The notes under the pieces: generated by a model | Seen by the model: only the letters and a program-made list of their open reading frames with translations | Told to the model about the DNA's origin: nothing | The model's database searches: none | In this document: piece after piece, positions 8,150 to 16,306 of the stretch | How the letters are laid out: each line of letters opens with the position of its first letter | Numbering within the stretch: position 1 is the stretch's first letter | Origin: an uncultured Bacteroidia bacterium | Lineage (GTDB): Bacteria; Bacteroidota; Bacteroidia; Bacteroidales; F082 | DNA length: 64,000 nucleotides | NCBI GenBank assembly: GCA_902791165.1 | Contig: CADAVB010000001.1 | Coordinates: 26,083-90,082 of the forward strand | Reading direction: 5' to 3' | Made by a program: the position numbers and the translations under genes

Positions 8150-9448
8150 TTATTTGGTTCCGAATCTTGTTTCAAATGCTTCTTCCAATCCCGCCCTGAA
8201 GTCGGGGTGGGCAATGGCGATGAGGTTTTGCGCACGCTCGCGCAGGGTTTTCCCTTTCATCTTGGCGATGCCGTATTCAGTCACGATGTAGTCCACGTCG
8301 TTGCGCGGAGTGGTCACGGCTGCGCCTTCGGTGAGCAGGGGCACAATACGCGAGGCTTTGCCTTTGGCTGCCGTCGAAGGCATGGCCATAATGGAGATGC
8401 CGCCTTTCGACAAGGCTGCGCCGCGCACGAAATCGACCTGGCCGCCCGTGCCGCTGAACTGCTTCAAGCCTAACGTCTCGGAGGCCACCTGGCCCATCAA
8501 ATCCACTTCGATGCAGGAGTTGATGGAGACCATATTGTCGTTTTGCCCGATGACCCACGGGTCGTTGACGTAATCCACGGGATACAGGCAGACATTCGGG
8601 TTGTTGTCGATGAAATTATACACTTTCCTCGTCCCCATGATGAAGGTGGAAACGAGCTTTCCTCTGTGAAGGGTTTTCTTGGCGTTGTTGATGACGCCTT
8701 CTTCGACGAGGTCAACCACGCCGTCGGAGAACATTTCGGTGTGGATGCCGAGGTCGCGCTTGTCGCCGAGAAACAGGAGCACAGCGTCAGGGATGGCTCC
8801 GATGCCCAATTGCAGCGTGGCACCGTCCTTGATGAGCGAGGCGCAATGCTTGCCGATGTTCTTCTCCACTTCGCCGATGGTCGGGTTGGGGATTTCAGGC
8901 AGGTTGTAGGCACAAGGCACGATGTGGTCGATTTCCGACACATGAATCTTGTTTTGCACGCCGAAGGTGTGTGGTGTCATTTCGTTGATTTCCGCGATGA
9001 CGGTCTTGGCCTTTTGCGTGGCGGCTTTGGCGTAATCGCACGACACGCCGAAGCTGCAATAGCCTTCATTGTCGGGATTCGAAACCGAAACGACGGCCAC
9101 ATCCACAGGGAAGGCCTCGCCGAGCATGGCGGGGACATCCTTGAAATAGCATGGGATGAAGTCGGCCTTTTGGTCGAGGAGGGCTTGGCGCGAGTTGCCG
9201 CCCACGAAGTTGGTGATGTGGTGGAAATGCCCGTAGCATTCAGGCTTCAGGTAGGGCGCGTCGCCGAGGGTCAGCATGTGGTAGATGTGGACATTGTGGT
9301 AGTCTTCCCTGTGGTCGGCGAGGGTCTTGGCAATCAGTTGTGGGATGCCAGCCGTTTCCGAAAACACCACATAATCATTGTCTTTGATGGCCTTGATGGC
9401 CTTTTCCGCAGTGGTGATGCGGCTCTTGTATGTTTCTTTCCAGCTCAT
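8150..9448 (-). CDS. abfT: 4-hydroxybutyrate CoA-transferase
   Basis: A 432-residue member of the acetyl-CoA hydrolase/transferase family. It should move CoA from acetyl-CoA or butyryl-CoA to 4-hydroxybutyrate. Family features include an N-terminal AEKAIKAIKDNDYVVFSET, the GIGAIPDAVL loop after LGIHTEMFSDG-type sequence order, the GGQVDFVRGA motif and the C-terminal VTEYGIAKMKGKTLRERA. The start ATG overlaps the stop of the NifU-like gene by 4 bp, so the two are probably translationally coupled. The assignment to 4-hydroxybutyrate comes from the flanking dehydratase and dehydrogenase genes; the family also includes succinate and acetate transferases. Confidence 0.87.
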   Translation of the reverse strand: MSWKETYKSRITTAEKAIKAIKDNDYVVFSETAGIPQLIAKTLADHREDYHNVHIYHMLTLGDAPYLKPECYGHFHHITNFVGGNSRQALLDQKADFIPCYFKDVPAMLGEAFPVDVAVVSVSNPDNEGYCSFGVSCDYAKAATQKAKTVIAEINEMTPHTFGVQNKIHVSEIDHIVPCAYNLPEIPNPTIGEVEKNIGKHCASLIKDGATLQLGIGAIPDAVLLFLGDKRDLGIHTEMFSDGVVDLVEEGVINNAKKTLHRGKLVSTFIMGTRKVYNFIDNNPNVCLYPVDYVNDPWVIGQNDNMVSINSCIEVDLMGQVASETLGLKQFSGTGGQVDFVRGAALSKGGISIMAMPSTAAKGKASRIVPLLTEGAAVTTPRNDVDYIVTEYGIAKMKGKTLRERAQNLIAIAHPDFRAGLEEAFETRFGTK

Positions 9449-9726
9449 GGCTTGTGGGTGTTCAAAATGGTTTTGGCGTAGTTGAGCAAATCGTCATTGA
9501 TGGTGGTGACGACAAACACGTCTTCGACGAGGCCGTCCAAGGCTGCCTTGACGGTTTCTTCCATCGTCAGCTGGGCCGAGGGGCAAGTGCTGCACGCGCC
9601 GTGCAACTTGATTCGGAGGATGCCCTCCTCGAAGCTGATGATGGAGAGGTCGCCGCCGTGTGCTTGCAGCCTTGGACGGATAAGCTCGTCCACAACTCTC
9701 GTGATTTCATTCAGAGTTGCTTCCAT
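9445..9726 (-). CDS. NifU C-terminal-like Fe-S scaffold protein
   Basis: A 93-residue NifU C-terminal domain protein. It has the typical VVDELIRPRLQAHGGDLSI opening and the cluster-binding Cys pair in GACSTCPSAQLTMEE. Such proteins assemble and hand over Fe-S clusters. It lies 5 bp after abfD and overlaps abfT by 4 bp. An inferred role is to supply the [4Fe-4S] cluster of the neighbouring dehydratase, AbfD. It lacks the N-terminal IscU-like domain and the ferredoxin domain of full-length NifU. Confidence 0.85.
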   Translation of the reverse strand: MEATLNEITRVVDELIRPRLQAHGGDLSIISFEEGILRIKLHGACSTCPSAQLTMEETVKAALDGLVEDVFVVTTINDDLLNYAKTILNTHKP

Positions 9727-9731
9727 GTTGT

Positions 9732-11192
9732 TTAGATGTCTTTTGAAAGGTCGATTTTTGCAATGGCTCTGGCAAGATTTTTCTTGCTCTCAAGGTCGCC
9801 CTGGCGCGAAATCATGATGCGCTGGGCTTGCGGCGAACCGGCCCCATGCATCGACTCGGTGCGATAACCGACAGCGGCGGTGCCCAAAGTGAGGTTCTCG
9901 ATCAGGCGAAGGATGCGCAAGCGGTTCTCGGTGGAGGTGTTGCGCGCGCCCTTGAAGTATTTTTCCACGACCTTGCCGATTTCGGGGCTGCGGAGGTCTT
10001 GCTGCGAGGGCATGGTGACCATGAGGCCTCCAGCGATGTCCTCGGCAAGACGTGCAATTTCGTAAGGCATTCTCGTGACATTTTGCTTGCACACATTGGC
10101 CAACAAAAGGTTGATTTGGTAGTTGCCGGCAGGCATCTCCACGCCTTCGGCGGAGCAAGCAATGCCGCATGCATACAACGTCTCGTTAAGATGGATCATC
10201 TCGATGAGTTTGTCCTTGATGTGGCTGGCTTTCGGCACACCATTGTAGTCGGCGGCGAGAGCGGCAGCACCAATTAATACGTCGCCCACACCGACCTTGC
10301 AGCCGCCGTAGGATTGGCGATGGTAGCCAGCGAAGCGTTCCACCATCATGCCGGCAAAGTCCCATTCCTTGCACATGAACACGCGCTCGTTGGGCACAAA
10401 CACATCGTCGAAGACGACCAAGGCCTCGTGGCCTCCGAATTGCGAGTTGCCCAAATCCATGTCGGCGTCCTTCTCGAGTTTGCGGGTGTCGCACGACTGG
10501 CGACCGTAAATCATGAACACGCCTTCAGCATCGGAAGGAACGGCAAACGAAACGGCATAGTCCTTGTCGGCTTCCTTCATGGCCACGGTGGGCATGATGA
10601 GGTGCTCGTGCGAATTGACGGCTCCCGTTTGGTGGGCCTTGGCGCCACGCACCACGATACCATCAGGACGCACTTCCACGATGTGGAGATAGAGGTCGGG
10701 GTCGGGCTGCTGCGAGGGACCCAACGAGCGGTCGCCCTTGGGGTCGGTCATGGCACCGTCAACAGTCCAGTCGTTGTCTTGAACCATTTTCAGATATTCA
10801 GTGAAGCGCTTGTGATATTCGGTGCCGTATTTCTGGTCGATTTCAAAAGTCGTGGAATAGATGGCGTTGAAAGCATCCATACCCACACAGCGTTGGAAGC
10901 AAGCGGCCGTCTTCTGTCCACAAAGGCGTTGCATCTTCACCTTTTTAATAAGGTCGTCGGTGCTTTGGTGCAGGTGGCAGAAACGGTTGATGGTCTTGCC
11001 CGTGAGGTTGGAAGTGGCGGTCATGAGGTCCTTGTATTCCTCTTTCTCAGCCAATTCGTAGGTCATGGCCACCGAGTTCATCGAGGGACGAATCATCGGG
11101 TGGTCAACGGGGTTTTCAATTCTTTCGCCCATCAGATAAACCTTGAGGTTCATCTTGCGCAGGCTTTCGATGTACTGGTCTTTTGTCATCAT
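9732..11192 (-). CDS. abfD: 4-hydroxybutyryl-CoA dehydratase
   Basis: A 486-residue flavin and [4Fe-4S] enzyme that turns 4-hydroxybutyryl-CoA into crotonyl-CoA. All four expected cluster ligands are visible: Cys98 and Cys102 in CFQRC, His291 and Cys298 in HRQSYGGC, matching the spacing of the Clostridium aminobutyricum enzyme. Other family motifs are HLHQSTDDLIKKV, GMDAFNAIYSTTFEIDQKYG and KAHQTGAVNSHE. Two ATG codons lie at the start; the first was taken. It is the first gene of the operon, about 290 bp downstream of a cobalamin riboswitch on the same strand. Together with sucD, 4hbD and abfT it completes a succinyl-CoA to crotonyl-CoA route. Confidence 0.95.
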   Translation of the reverse strand: MMTKDQYIESLRKMNLKVYLMGERIENPVDHPMIRPSMNSVAMTYELAEKEEYKDLMTATSNLTGKTINRFCHLHQSTDDLIKKVKMQRLCGQKTAACFQRCVGMDAFNAIYSTTFEIDQKYGTEYHKRFTEYLKMVQDNDWTVDGAMTDPKGDRSLGPSQQPDPDLYLHIVEVRPDGIVVRGAKAHQTGAVNSHEHLIMPTVAMKEADKDYAVSFAVPSDAEGVFMIYGRQSCDTRKLEKDADMDLGNSQFGGHEALVVFDDVFVPNERVFMCKEWDFAGMMVERFAGYHRQSYGGCKVGVGDVLIGAAALAADYNGVPKASHIKDKLIEMIHLNETLYACGIACSAEGVEMPAGNYQINLLLANVCKQNVTRMPYEIARLAEDIAGGLMVTMPSQQDLRSPEIGKVVEKYFKGARNTSTENRLRILRLIENLTLGTAAVGYRTESMHGAGSPQAQRIMISRQGDLESKKNLARAIAKIDLSKDI

Positions 11193-11290
11193 GTCTGTTA
11201 TTCTTTAAGTTGGTTATTGTTTGATTAGATAATAATTTATCGATTTTAATTAGATAATTTTTTATTGATTCAAAAAGCAAATTTGGCAGA

Positions 11291-11330
11291 TGCCTTGTGC
11301 CAATATGGTTTTACCATTGGTTGCAAGGCA
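11291..11330 (-). other. Strong hairpin in the abfD leader
   Basis: A nearly symmetrical stem-loop: TGCCTTG and CCAAT on one side pair with ATTGG and CAAGGCA on the other. On the minus strand it lies about 150 nt past the riboswitch and about 100 nt before abfD, and is followed by a U-rich stretch (GCTTTTTG). It may be part of the riboswitch expression platform or a leader terminator; this is inference. Confidence 0.5.
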
Positions 11331-11479
11331 ATAATGGAAGTTGGTTCGGAAAAAAGGGGAGAATCGATGTAATAATCGTATTGTCCAAAAGTAGGCTCAG
11401 ATTATCCTTGATATAATAATCATAAGACGATGAGATGTGCTACTTGACGCTGCTTTTTACGCGAAAGCATTGCCAAACC

Positions 11480-11638
11480 GTCAGAGGCAGGTCTCCTGAC
11501 TTGTCCATCATGCACGCCTTCCCAAATTGCTTCAGTGGCTTTGATATGCATAATCCGTTATGGACTTACAGTTGCGCGACAGCTCGTGATTTACACACGA
11601 TTCCCGTTTTAATCTCCTTTATAAAGAGAACCTCTGTG
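11480..11638 (-). promoter_or_regulatory. Cobalamin (B12) riboswitch
   Basis: Read on the minus strand, the conserved cobalamin riboswitch core appears in the right order: AAAACGGGAATC, then CTGTCGCGCAACTGTAAG, then AGCCACTGAAG, then TTGGGAAGGCG, and the B12 box GTCAGGAGACCTGCC. The outer helix CAGAGG (minus strand, 11636-11631) pairs with CCTCTG (11487-11482). A promoter lies just upstream and abfD is the first gene downstream, about 290 nt away on the same strand. Cobalamin riboswitches normally shut off expression when B12 is plentiful. Confidence 0.93.
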
Positions 11639-11668
11639 GTTGCAAATTTCAAAGAACGATTGAGGTTG

Positions 11669-11700
11669 CAAAAATACGCAATTATTCAGTATTTAACCAA
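11669..11700 (-). promoter_or_regulatory. Promoter of the riboswitch-abfD transcript
   Basis: On the minus strand TTG (11700-11698) is followed after 21 nt by TATTTTTG (11676-11669), matching the Bacteroidota -33/-7 consensus. Transcription would start about 25 nt upstream of the riboswitch. The rest of the 11193-11971 gap holds the riboswitch, the leader hairpin and the hairpin at 11824-11927; I see no gene in it. Confidence 0.7.
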
Positions 11701-11823
11701 GTTTTTCTATAAAAAACTTTCTGTTGTTTCGCTTGTCAAGAGTATTAACGGACAATATTCTGACAATCATTATCTTAAGCAACCATTCAAAATTAAATTA
11801 AATGATTTTTGAAGCGAGACTTC

Positions 11824-11927
11824 GGGACTTTTTGACCTTGACCCTGGCCATGACCGCTTTCACGGGAATGCTGAAATTTCAGCCCTTGGCCGAAGCAGTC
11901 ATGGTCATAGTCACTGGTCATAGTCCC
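11824..11927. repeat. Long imperfect inverted repeat after the hydrogenase cluster
   Basis: About 104 bp with ends GGGACT and AGTCCC, an imperfect middle stem (GGCCATGACCGCTT against AAGCAGTCATGGTC) and a perfect 14-bp centre GCTGAAATTTCAGC. It begins about 45 bp after the stop of the last hydrogenase-cluster gene. It could be a large terminator or a REP/MITE-type element; there is no good T-run. Confidence 0.5.
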
Positions 11928-11971
11928 TTGGCTCGTGTCAATATGTAAACTAAATATGCTCATCTACTTAA

Positions 11972-13405
11972 TTAAGACTGCATTTCGTAAAGTCTTACCG
12001 AATTGAAGATAGTCTTCTCCTGTGCCTCGTTGCCGTATTTGTCCACATCGACGACGTTGCGCGGGCTGTGGGTGATGCACACCGGGCCGTTCAGGCAACC
12101 GCCGTCGCAGGCCATGCCCTCGAAGAAATTCTCGGTGGCCTTGTTGAATTTCAGCTTGGTCAAGGCGGCCTTGCACTCGGCGATGCCGTTCATGGCGATA
12201 GGCTTCACGCCTTCCACGCCCATTTCCTTGGCCACGTCGGCGATGCCTTTGGCGATGCCGCCCGACTTGGCGAAGATACGGCCGTAGTACGAAGCGTTGT
12301 TCAGCTCGGAGTCTTCCATCAGCGTAGTGTCGATGCCGCGAGCATCAACGAAGGCTTGCAACTCCTCAAACGACATGACGCTGTCGATGGCACCACCGGT
12401 CTTTTCGAGCCTGTATTCCAACTTTTTGGAGGTGCAGGGGCCAATGAAGACAACCTTTGCCGTCGGGTCTCCTCTCTTGATGAGGCGAGCGGTTTCCACC
12501 ATGGGCGACACTGAACTTGACACATACTGGGTCAACTCGGGGAAGTTTTTTTCGACAAATGACACAAACGAAGGACAACAAGAGGTGGTAAGCAGTTTTT
12601 TCTCGTTCCATTCTTTTGCTTCGTGATAAAGCGTGATGTCGGCACCAAGGGCTGCCTCAACGACTTGATGGAATCCCAACTTCTTGATGGCCGTAACGAC
12701 TTGCGTGACGCGACCGAAGCGGCATTGGCTGACGATGGCCGGCGCAATGACGGCATAGACCTTGTATTTCGTGTTGTTCTCCGATTTCTTCAAAATGTCG
12801 ATGATGTCGAGCACCAACGACTTGTCGGAGATGGCTCCGAAGGGGCATTTATAGACGCAAGCGCCGCAGGAGATGCACTTCTCGTTGTCGATTTTGGCCT
12901 TCTTGTTCTCATCGATGGAGATGGCCTTCACCTTGCAACTCACCATACAGGGGCGGTGTTGCAGGATGATGGCGGAGTAGGGGCAGGCTTGGGTGCATTT
13001 GCCGCACTCGATGCACTTGTCCTTGTCGACGGTGGCACGGTGGTTCACGATGGTGATGGCGTCTTTGGGGCACACTTCTTTGCAACTGTGTACCATACAG
13101 CCACGGCAAGCGGGCGTGACATAAATGCCGTCAATCGGACATTCGTCGCAGGCGCTGTCGATGACCTCGATGACGTTGGGGTTGCGCTTGTCGCCGCCCA
13201 TCGCCATCTGGATGCGGTCTTGCAAAATGGCGCGTTCCTTGTAGATGCAGCAGCGCGTTTCGGCTTTCGGGCCGGGGCTTAACAACTTGGGCACTTCAAG
13301 ATATGCGTTCTCCAATCCGCCCTCGTAGGCGCGCCGGATGATTTCTTTCAGCACTTTGTATTTGACGAGTTGTACGTCTGTGTCAAAAATCCTTTGTGAG
13401 TTCAT
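11972..13405 (-). CDS. [FeFe] hydrogenase, group B type
   Basis: A 477-residue [FeFe] hydrogenase with several ferredoxin-type [4Fe-4S] motifs in the N-terminal half (CDECPIDG, CRGCMVHSCKEVCP, CIECGKCTQACP, CISCGACVYKCP). The catalytic H-cluster domain follows: L1 TTSCCPSF, L2 IGPCTSKK and L3 EGMACDGGCLNGP, the variant pattern of group B enzymes rather than the group A TSCCPGW and MPC forms. I took the ATG at 13405 because the longer reading uses TTG. It should be cytoplasmic and couple ferredoxin oxidation to H2 formation; group B physiology is poorly known. It is the last gene of the rex-to-hydrogenase run, 20 bp after the phosphatase gene. Confidence 0.88.
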   Translation of the reverse strand: MNSQRIFDTDVQLVKYKVLKEIIRRAYEGGLENAYLEVPKLLSPGPKAETRCCIYKERAILQDRIQMAMGGDKRNPNVIEVIDSACDECPIDGIYVTPACRGCMVHSCKEVCPKDAITIVNHRATVDKDKCIECGKCTQACPYSAIILQHRPCMVSCKVKAISIDENKKAKIDNEKCISCGACVYKCPFGAISDKSLVLDIIDILKKSENNTKYKVYAVIAPAIVSQCRFGRVTQVVTAIKKLGFHQVVEAALGADITLYHEAKEWNEKKLLTTSCCPSFVSFVEKNFPELTQYVSSSVSPMVETARLIKRGDPTAKVVFIGPCTSKKLEYRLEKTGGAIDSVMSFEELQAFVDARGIDTTLMEDSELNNASYYGRIFAKSGGIAKGIADVAKEMGVEGVKPIAMNGIAECKAALTKLKFNKATENFFEGMACDGGCLNGPVCITHSPRNVVDVDKYGNEAQEKTIFNSVRLYEMQS

Positions 13406-13425
13406 CTTGTTTTGGGTAAAGGGGT

Positions 13426-14586
13426 TCAATAATAATTCAACTCTACGATTTTGCCCACCTTGCGTAGGTCGGCGGCAATCTTCTCCACGATTTTCATCTT
13501 CATCGTCGTGTCGATGGGCAGCCCTTGGTGGGCCACATTGACGCTTTGCCCGACAAAGAAAGTGATGTGGGTGGCGCGTTCAAAGAGGTAGTCGGCGAGG
13601 AGCGAGGCACCGTCTTTCTTGGTGAAGGTCTTGGGCGTGAGGTCGGTGATGGAGATGTATTTCTCCAACATTTGCATCAGTCGGCGCAAGGTGAGCACGC
13701 CTTCGGTGGTCAGGTCAATGCCTTTGATGTAGCCGATGGGGGGCACTTCCTTGTCAGGGAAATCGAAGCTGGTCTTCAACTCGGTTTTAAGGTGACGCGC
13801 CACGATGGTGGAACTGGTGCCGCCGCAAACGATTTTCTTTGAAGGTCCAGCCAAGAATTGCTCAATATAGAAGTCGTCCTTTTCCTTATCGACGGGCGGA
13901 CCGACCATAATATTGACATCCAAGCGCTTCCGAATCTTGACAGCAGCCACGGTGGTGTCGTCGCCGGGTTTGTCGGCGTAGAGGTCGTTGCAGGCCGAAG
14001 CCAAAAGGCAGGCCACGGCTCGGGCCGACATGGAGCGGGTGATGTTGGCATCCAAATGCTTCATGATTTGCTCGCGTTCCCAGCCGAAGTTGAGGATTTG
14101 CCCGATGCCGGCGTGAATGGTGCCGTCGGACATAACGATGATGATGTCGTCTTCCTCAAGGTTCAGGTCGGTGCGAAACACCTTCTTGCCGCACACTTCG
14201 AGTTGGGTGCGGTCGAAGTTCTGGCATTGGCCGCGATGGTAGTAGATGGCCTCTGGGTTGTCGAACTCGAACATCACGCCTGTGCCCTCGGTATCGACGT
14301 GGATGATGGAGAAGGTGGAGTAGGCCACGCCGCGCTCCGAACACACGGGCAGCGTTTGGATGATGGTCTCGACACACTCGTAGATGTCGATGTCGTTGGA
14401 AGCCATCGTGCAGAGGATTTTCGAGGTGAGCGTGGAGAGGATGTTTGCTTTCACGCCGCTGCCCAAACCGTCGGCCAAGACGAGGGTGGTGAAGTCGCCC
14501 TTAACGGTGCTGGCCACGTTGTCGCCGCACAGTTCCTCGCCCACATGGTTGAGCGAGGTGCATCCCGTTTCTAAGCAAAGTTCCAT
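13426..14586 (-). CDS. SpoIIE/PP2C-type serine phosphatase
   Basis: A 386-residue protein whose first ~230 residues form a PP2C/SpoIIE-type phosphatase domain. Metal-binding motifs are visible: GDNVASTVKGDFTTLVLADG with GLGSG, MSDGTIHAG and PGDDTTVAAVKI. The C-terminal ~150 residues (from about VNIMVGPPVDKEKDD) are an additional domain I cannot name. It starts within the stop codon of the sensory hydrogenase gene (1-bp overlap), so the two are translationally coupled. Phosphatase partners of PAS-type hydrogenases are a known arrangement; the inferred job is to pass on the HydS signal by dephosphorylating an unknown protein. Confidence 0.87.
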   Translation of the reverse strand: MELCLETGCTSLNHVGEELCGDNVASTVKGDFTTLVLADGLGSGVKANILSTLTSKILCTMASNDIDIYECVETIIQTLPVCSERGVAYSTFSIIHVDTEGTGVMFEFDNPEAIYYHRGQCQNFDRTQLEVCGKKVFRTDLNLEEDDIIIVMSDGTIHAGIGQILNFGWEREQIMKHLDANITRSMSARAVACLLASACNDLYADKPGDDTTVAAVKIRKRLDVNIMVGPPVDKEKDDFYIEQFLAGPSKKIVCGGTSSTIVARHLKTELKTSFDFPDKEVPPIGYIKGIDLTTEGVLTLRRLMQMLEKYISITDLTPKTFTKKDGASLLADYLFERATHITFFVGQSVNVAHQGLPIDTTMKMKIVEKIAADLRKVGKIVELNYY

Positions 14587-16295
14587 CAGTTCGTCTTGTT
14601 TTCTTCGGTTAGTGTTTTCTTCAGTTTCAGCAAAGCCACCTTGGTCTCGGCTGTGGTTTCGCCCAATAGCGACGCAATCTCTTGAGCCACACGCATTTGC
14701 TTCTTGATGACTTCATCGGTCGTGGTCAAGGTTTCCATCTTTACTTTCATGATGCGGTTCTCGTAATCGACGGCTTCGGTGACGTCTTTCAGGATACCGA
14801 AGATGACGTTTTGTCCTGCCAAGTAGTTGATCGACATATCGATGTATTTCCCCGTGGCGGGTATGTGCATTTGCTTGCAGTTGATGTGCTTTTTCTGCGA
14901 ATAGGCGTTGTAGAAATCGATGGGGCTGAAGAAGTCCGTAGCGGGACGGCCTTTGGCGTTGGGGTCGTCGATGCCGAGGAGTTCCCTGCCTTTGTTGTTG
15001 ATTTCCTGTATGTTGAGTTCCGAGTCGAGTACGATGATGCCTTCGGGGCTGTTTTGGATGATCTCGAACGAGAGCGACTCGGCACGTTGGCGCATGTAGG
15101 GCAGGCAGATTTCGAGGTCGGCATAGCCGTTGTAAACCGCCCAGGCCTTTTCGCGGCAAGTGGCATAGCCGCACGAGCCGCAGTTCAGCTCGTCTTCGGG
15201 CTTCGTTTTGCCGGTCTTGTTCAGGATGGCCACAATGTCGCGCTCGGTGGCGGCGAGGCTGTGGCTGCGCAGGCGCGGATGTGCGGCGGCGAGGTTCACC
15301 TCAAGCGGACTGTCGTCTTGCGGTCCGTTCAAAGTCTGCTTCTCGCGGCTGACGTACTTGCGCACGTCGGCGGTGGCTTTGATGGAGCCTCCCTGCTTGA
15401 CCAACGAGCAAGGCCCGTTCACACAGGCATCCACGCAAAGGTTGATCTCCATCACAACGTGTTCGAGATACTCGATGTTTTGCAAAGCCTCCACGCACTT
15501 CTTCGGTCCATCGACGGCGATGTATTCGTAGCCCTCGGGCAGCACAGGGAAGGAGTTGATGATGCCTTGCGGAATCGGGTATTCCTTGGCGAGGTTGGGC
15601 GTGCCGTTTTTCCTGCCGAGGTCGAGGTTGGTGATTTCGTCGAGCTTGATGTTCTTCTCCTCGAAAAGCGCCACCACGTCCTCGAAGGTCAGCACATGGT
15701 CGATGAGCTGACACTCCTCGGCTTCGCGCTTCTTGGCGATGCAAGGCCCGACGAAGACGATGTGGGCTTCGGGATGCTGCTTTTTCAGCAGTTTGGCGTG
15801 GGCCACCATCGGCGAATCGACGGGAGCGAGGTATTTGAGCGCTTTCGGATAGTATTCCTGAATCATGCGGCAAGCGGCAGGGCAGGCCGAGGTGATGAAG
15901 TTGGTGAACTCGCCCGTCTTGAGCAGGCGCGCATATTCCTTGGTGACGGCTTGCGCCCCGACGGCGGTCTCTTCCGCGTCGGCAAAGCCCAACTTGGCCA
16001 AGGCCAATTTCATCACGCCAAAGTCGGTGAGGCCGAAACTCGAGATGAAGGAAGGCGCCACGCTGGCTATCACCTTCCCTGTGCCCGACAGCAGTTGTTT
16101 CACTTCTGCCAACTCGCTGTGCACCACCTTTGCGTTCTGCGGACAGGCCAGCGTGCAGTGGCCGCAAAGGATGCATCTGTCTTCGATGATTTCAGCTTGA
16201 TGTCCCTTGAAGTCGATGGCCTTCACAGGACATTCGCGCAGGCATTTGTAGCAGTCTTTGCACCGTGCATTGCGAAACTCCAGATATTTTGACAT
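14586..16295 (-). CDS. hydS: Sensory [FeFe] hydrogenase with PAS domain (HydS type)
   Basis: A 569-residue group C-like protein. In order: two N-terminal [4Fe-4S] motifs (CKDCYKCLRECP, CILCGHCTLACP), an H-cluster domain with L1 TSACPAAC, L2 VGPCIAKK and L3 INLCVDACVNGPC, a further Fe-S motif CGSCGYATCREKA near residue 375, a PAS domain (~405-500, ENSPEGIIVLDSELNIQEIN-like) and a C-terminal coiled coil. In L1 the Cys that transfers protons in catalytic enzymes is Ala, as in characterised sensory hydrogenases, which suggests H2 or redox sensing rather than turnover. The coupled phosphatase gene downstream is the likely output. The [2Fe-2S] protein gene lies 11 bp upstream. Confidence 0.88.
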   Translation of the reverse strand: MSKYLEFRNARCKDCYKCLRECPVKAIDFKGHQAEIIEDRCILCGHCTLACPQNAKVVHSELAEVKQLLSGTGKVIASVAPSFISSFGLTDFGVMKLALAKLGFADAEETAVGAQAVTKEYARLLKTGEFTNFITSACPAACRMIQEYYPKALKYLAPVDSPMVAHAKLLKKQHPEAHIVFVGPCIAKKREAEECQLIDHVLTFEDVVALFEEKNIKLDEITNLDLGRKNGTPNLAKEYPIPQGIINSFPVLPEGYEYIAVDGPKKCVEALQNIEYLEHVVMEINLCVDACVNGPCSLVKQGGSIKATADVRKYVSREKQTLNGPQDDSPLEVNLAAAHPRLRSHSLAATERDIVAILNKTGKTKPEDELNCGSCGYATCREKAWAVYNGYADLEICLPYMRQRAESLSFEIIQNSPEGIIVLDSELNIQEINNKGRELLGIDDPNAKGRPATDFFSPIDFYNAYSQKKHINCKQMHIPATGKYIDMSINYLAGQNVIFGILKDVTEAVDYENRIMKVKMETLTTTDEVIKKQMRVAQEIASLLGETTAETKVALLKLKKTLTEENKTN

Positions 16296-16306
16296 GACGG
16301 CGTTTT

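Noticed and set aside
11698-11720. AAGTTTTT/AAAAACTT inverted repeat as a terminator
   Set aside because: A-T only stem with a 4-nt loop next to the riboswitch promoter; too weak to call.
11435-11812. 125-residue plus-strand open frame in the abfD leader region
   Set aside because: It runs through the cobalamin riboswitch and its promoter in antisense and has no protein-like composition.
13406-13429. Longer start for the group B hydrogenase
   Set aside because: It uses TTG and would run into the end of the phosphatase gene, while an ATG at 13405 has good spacing.
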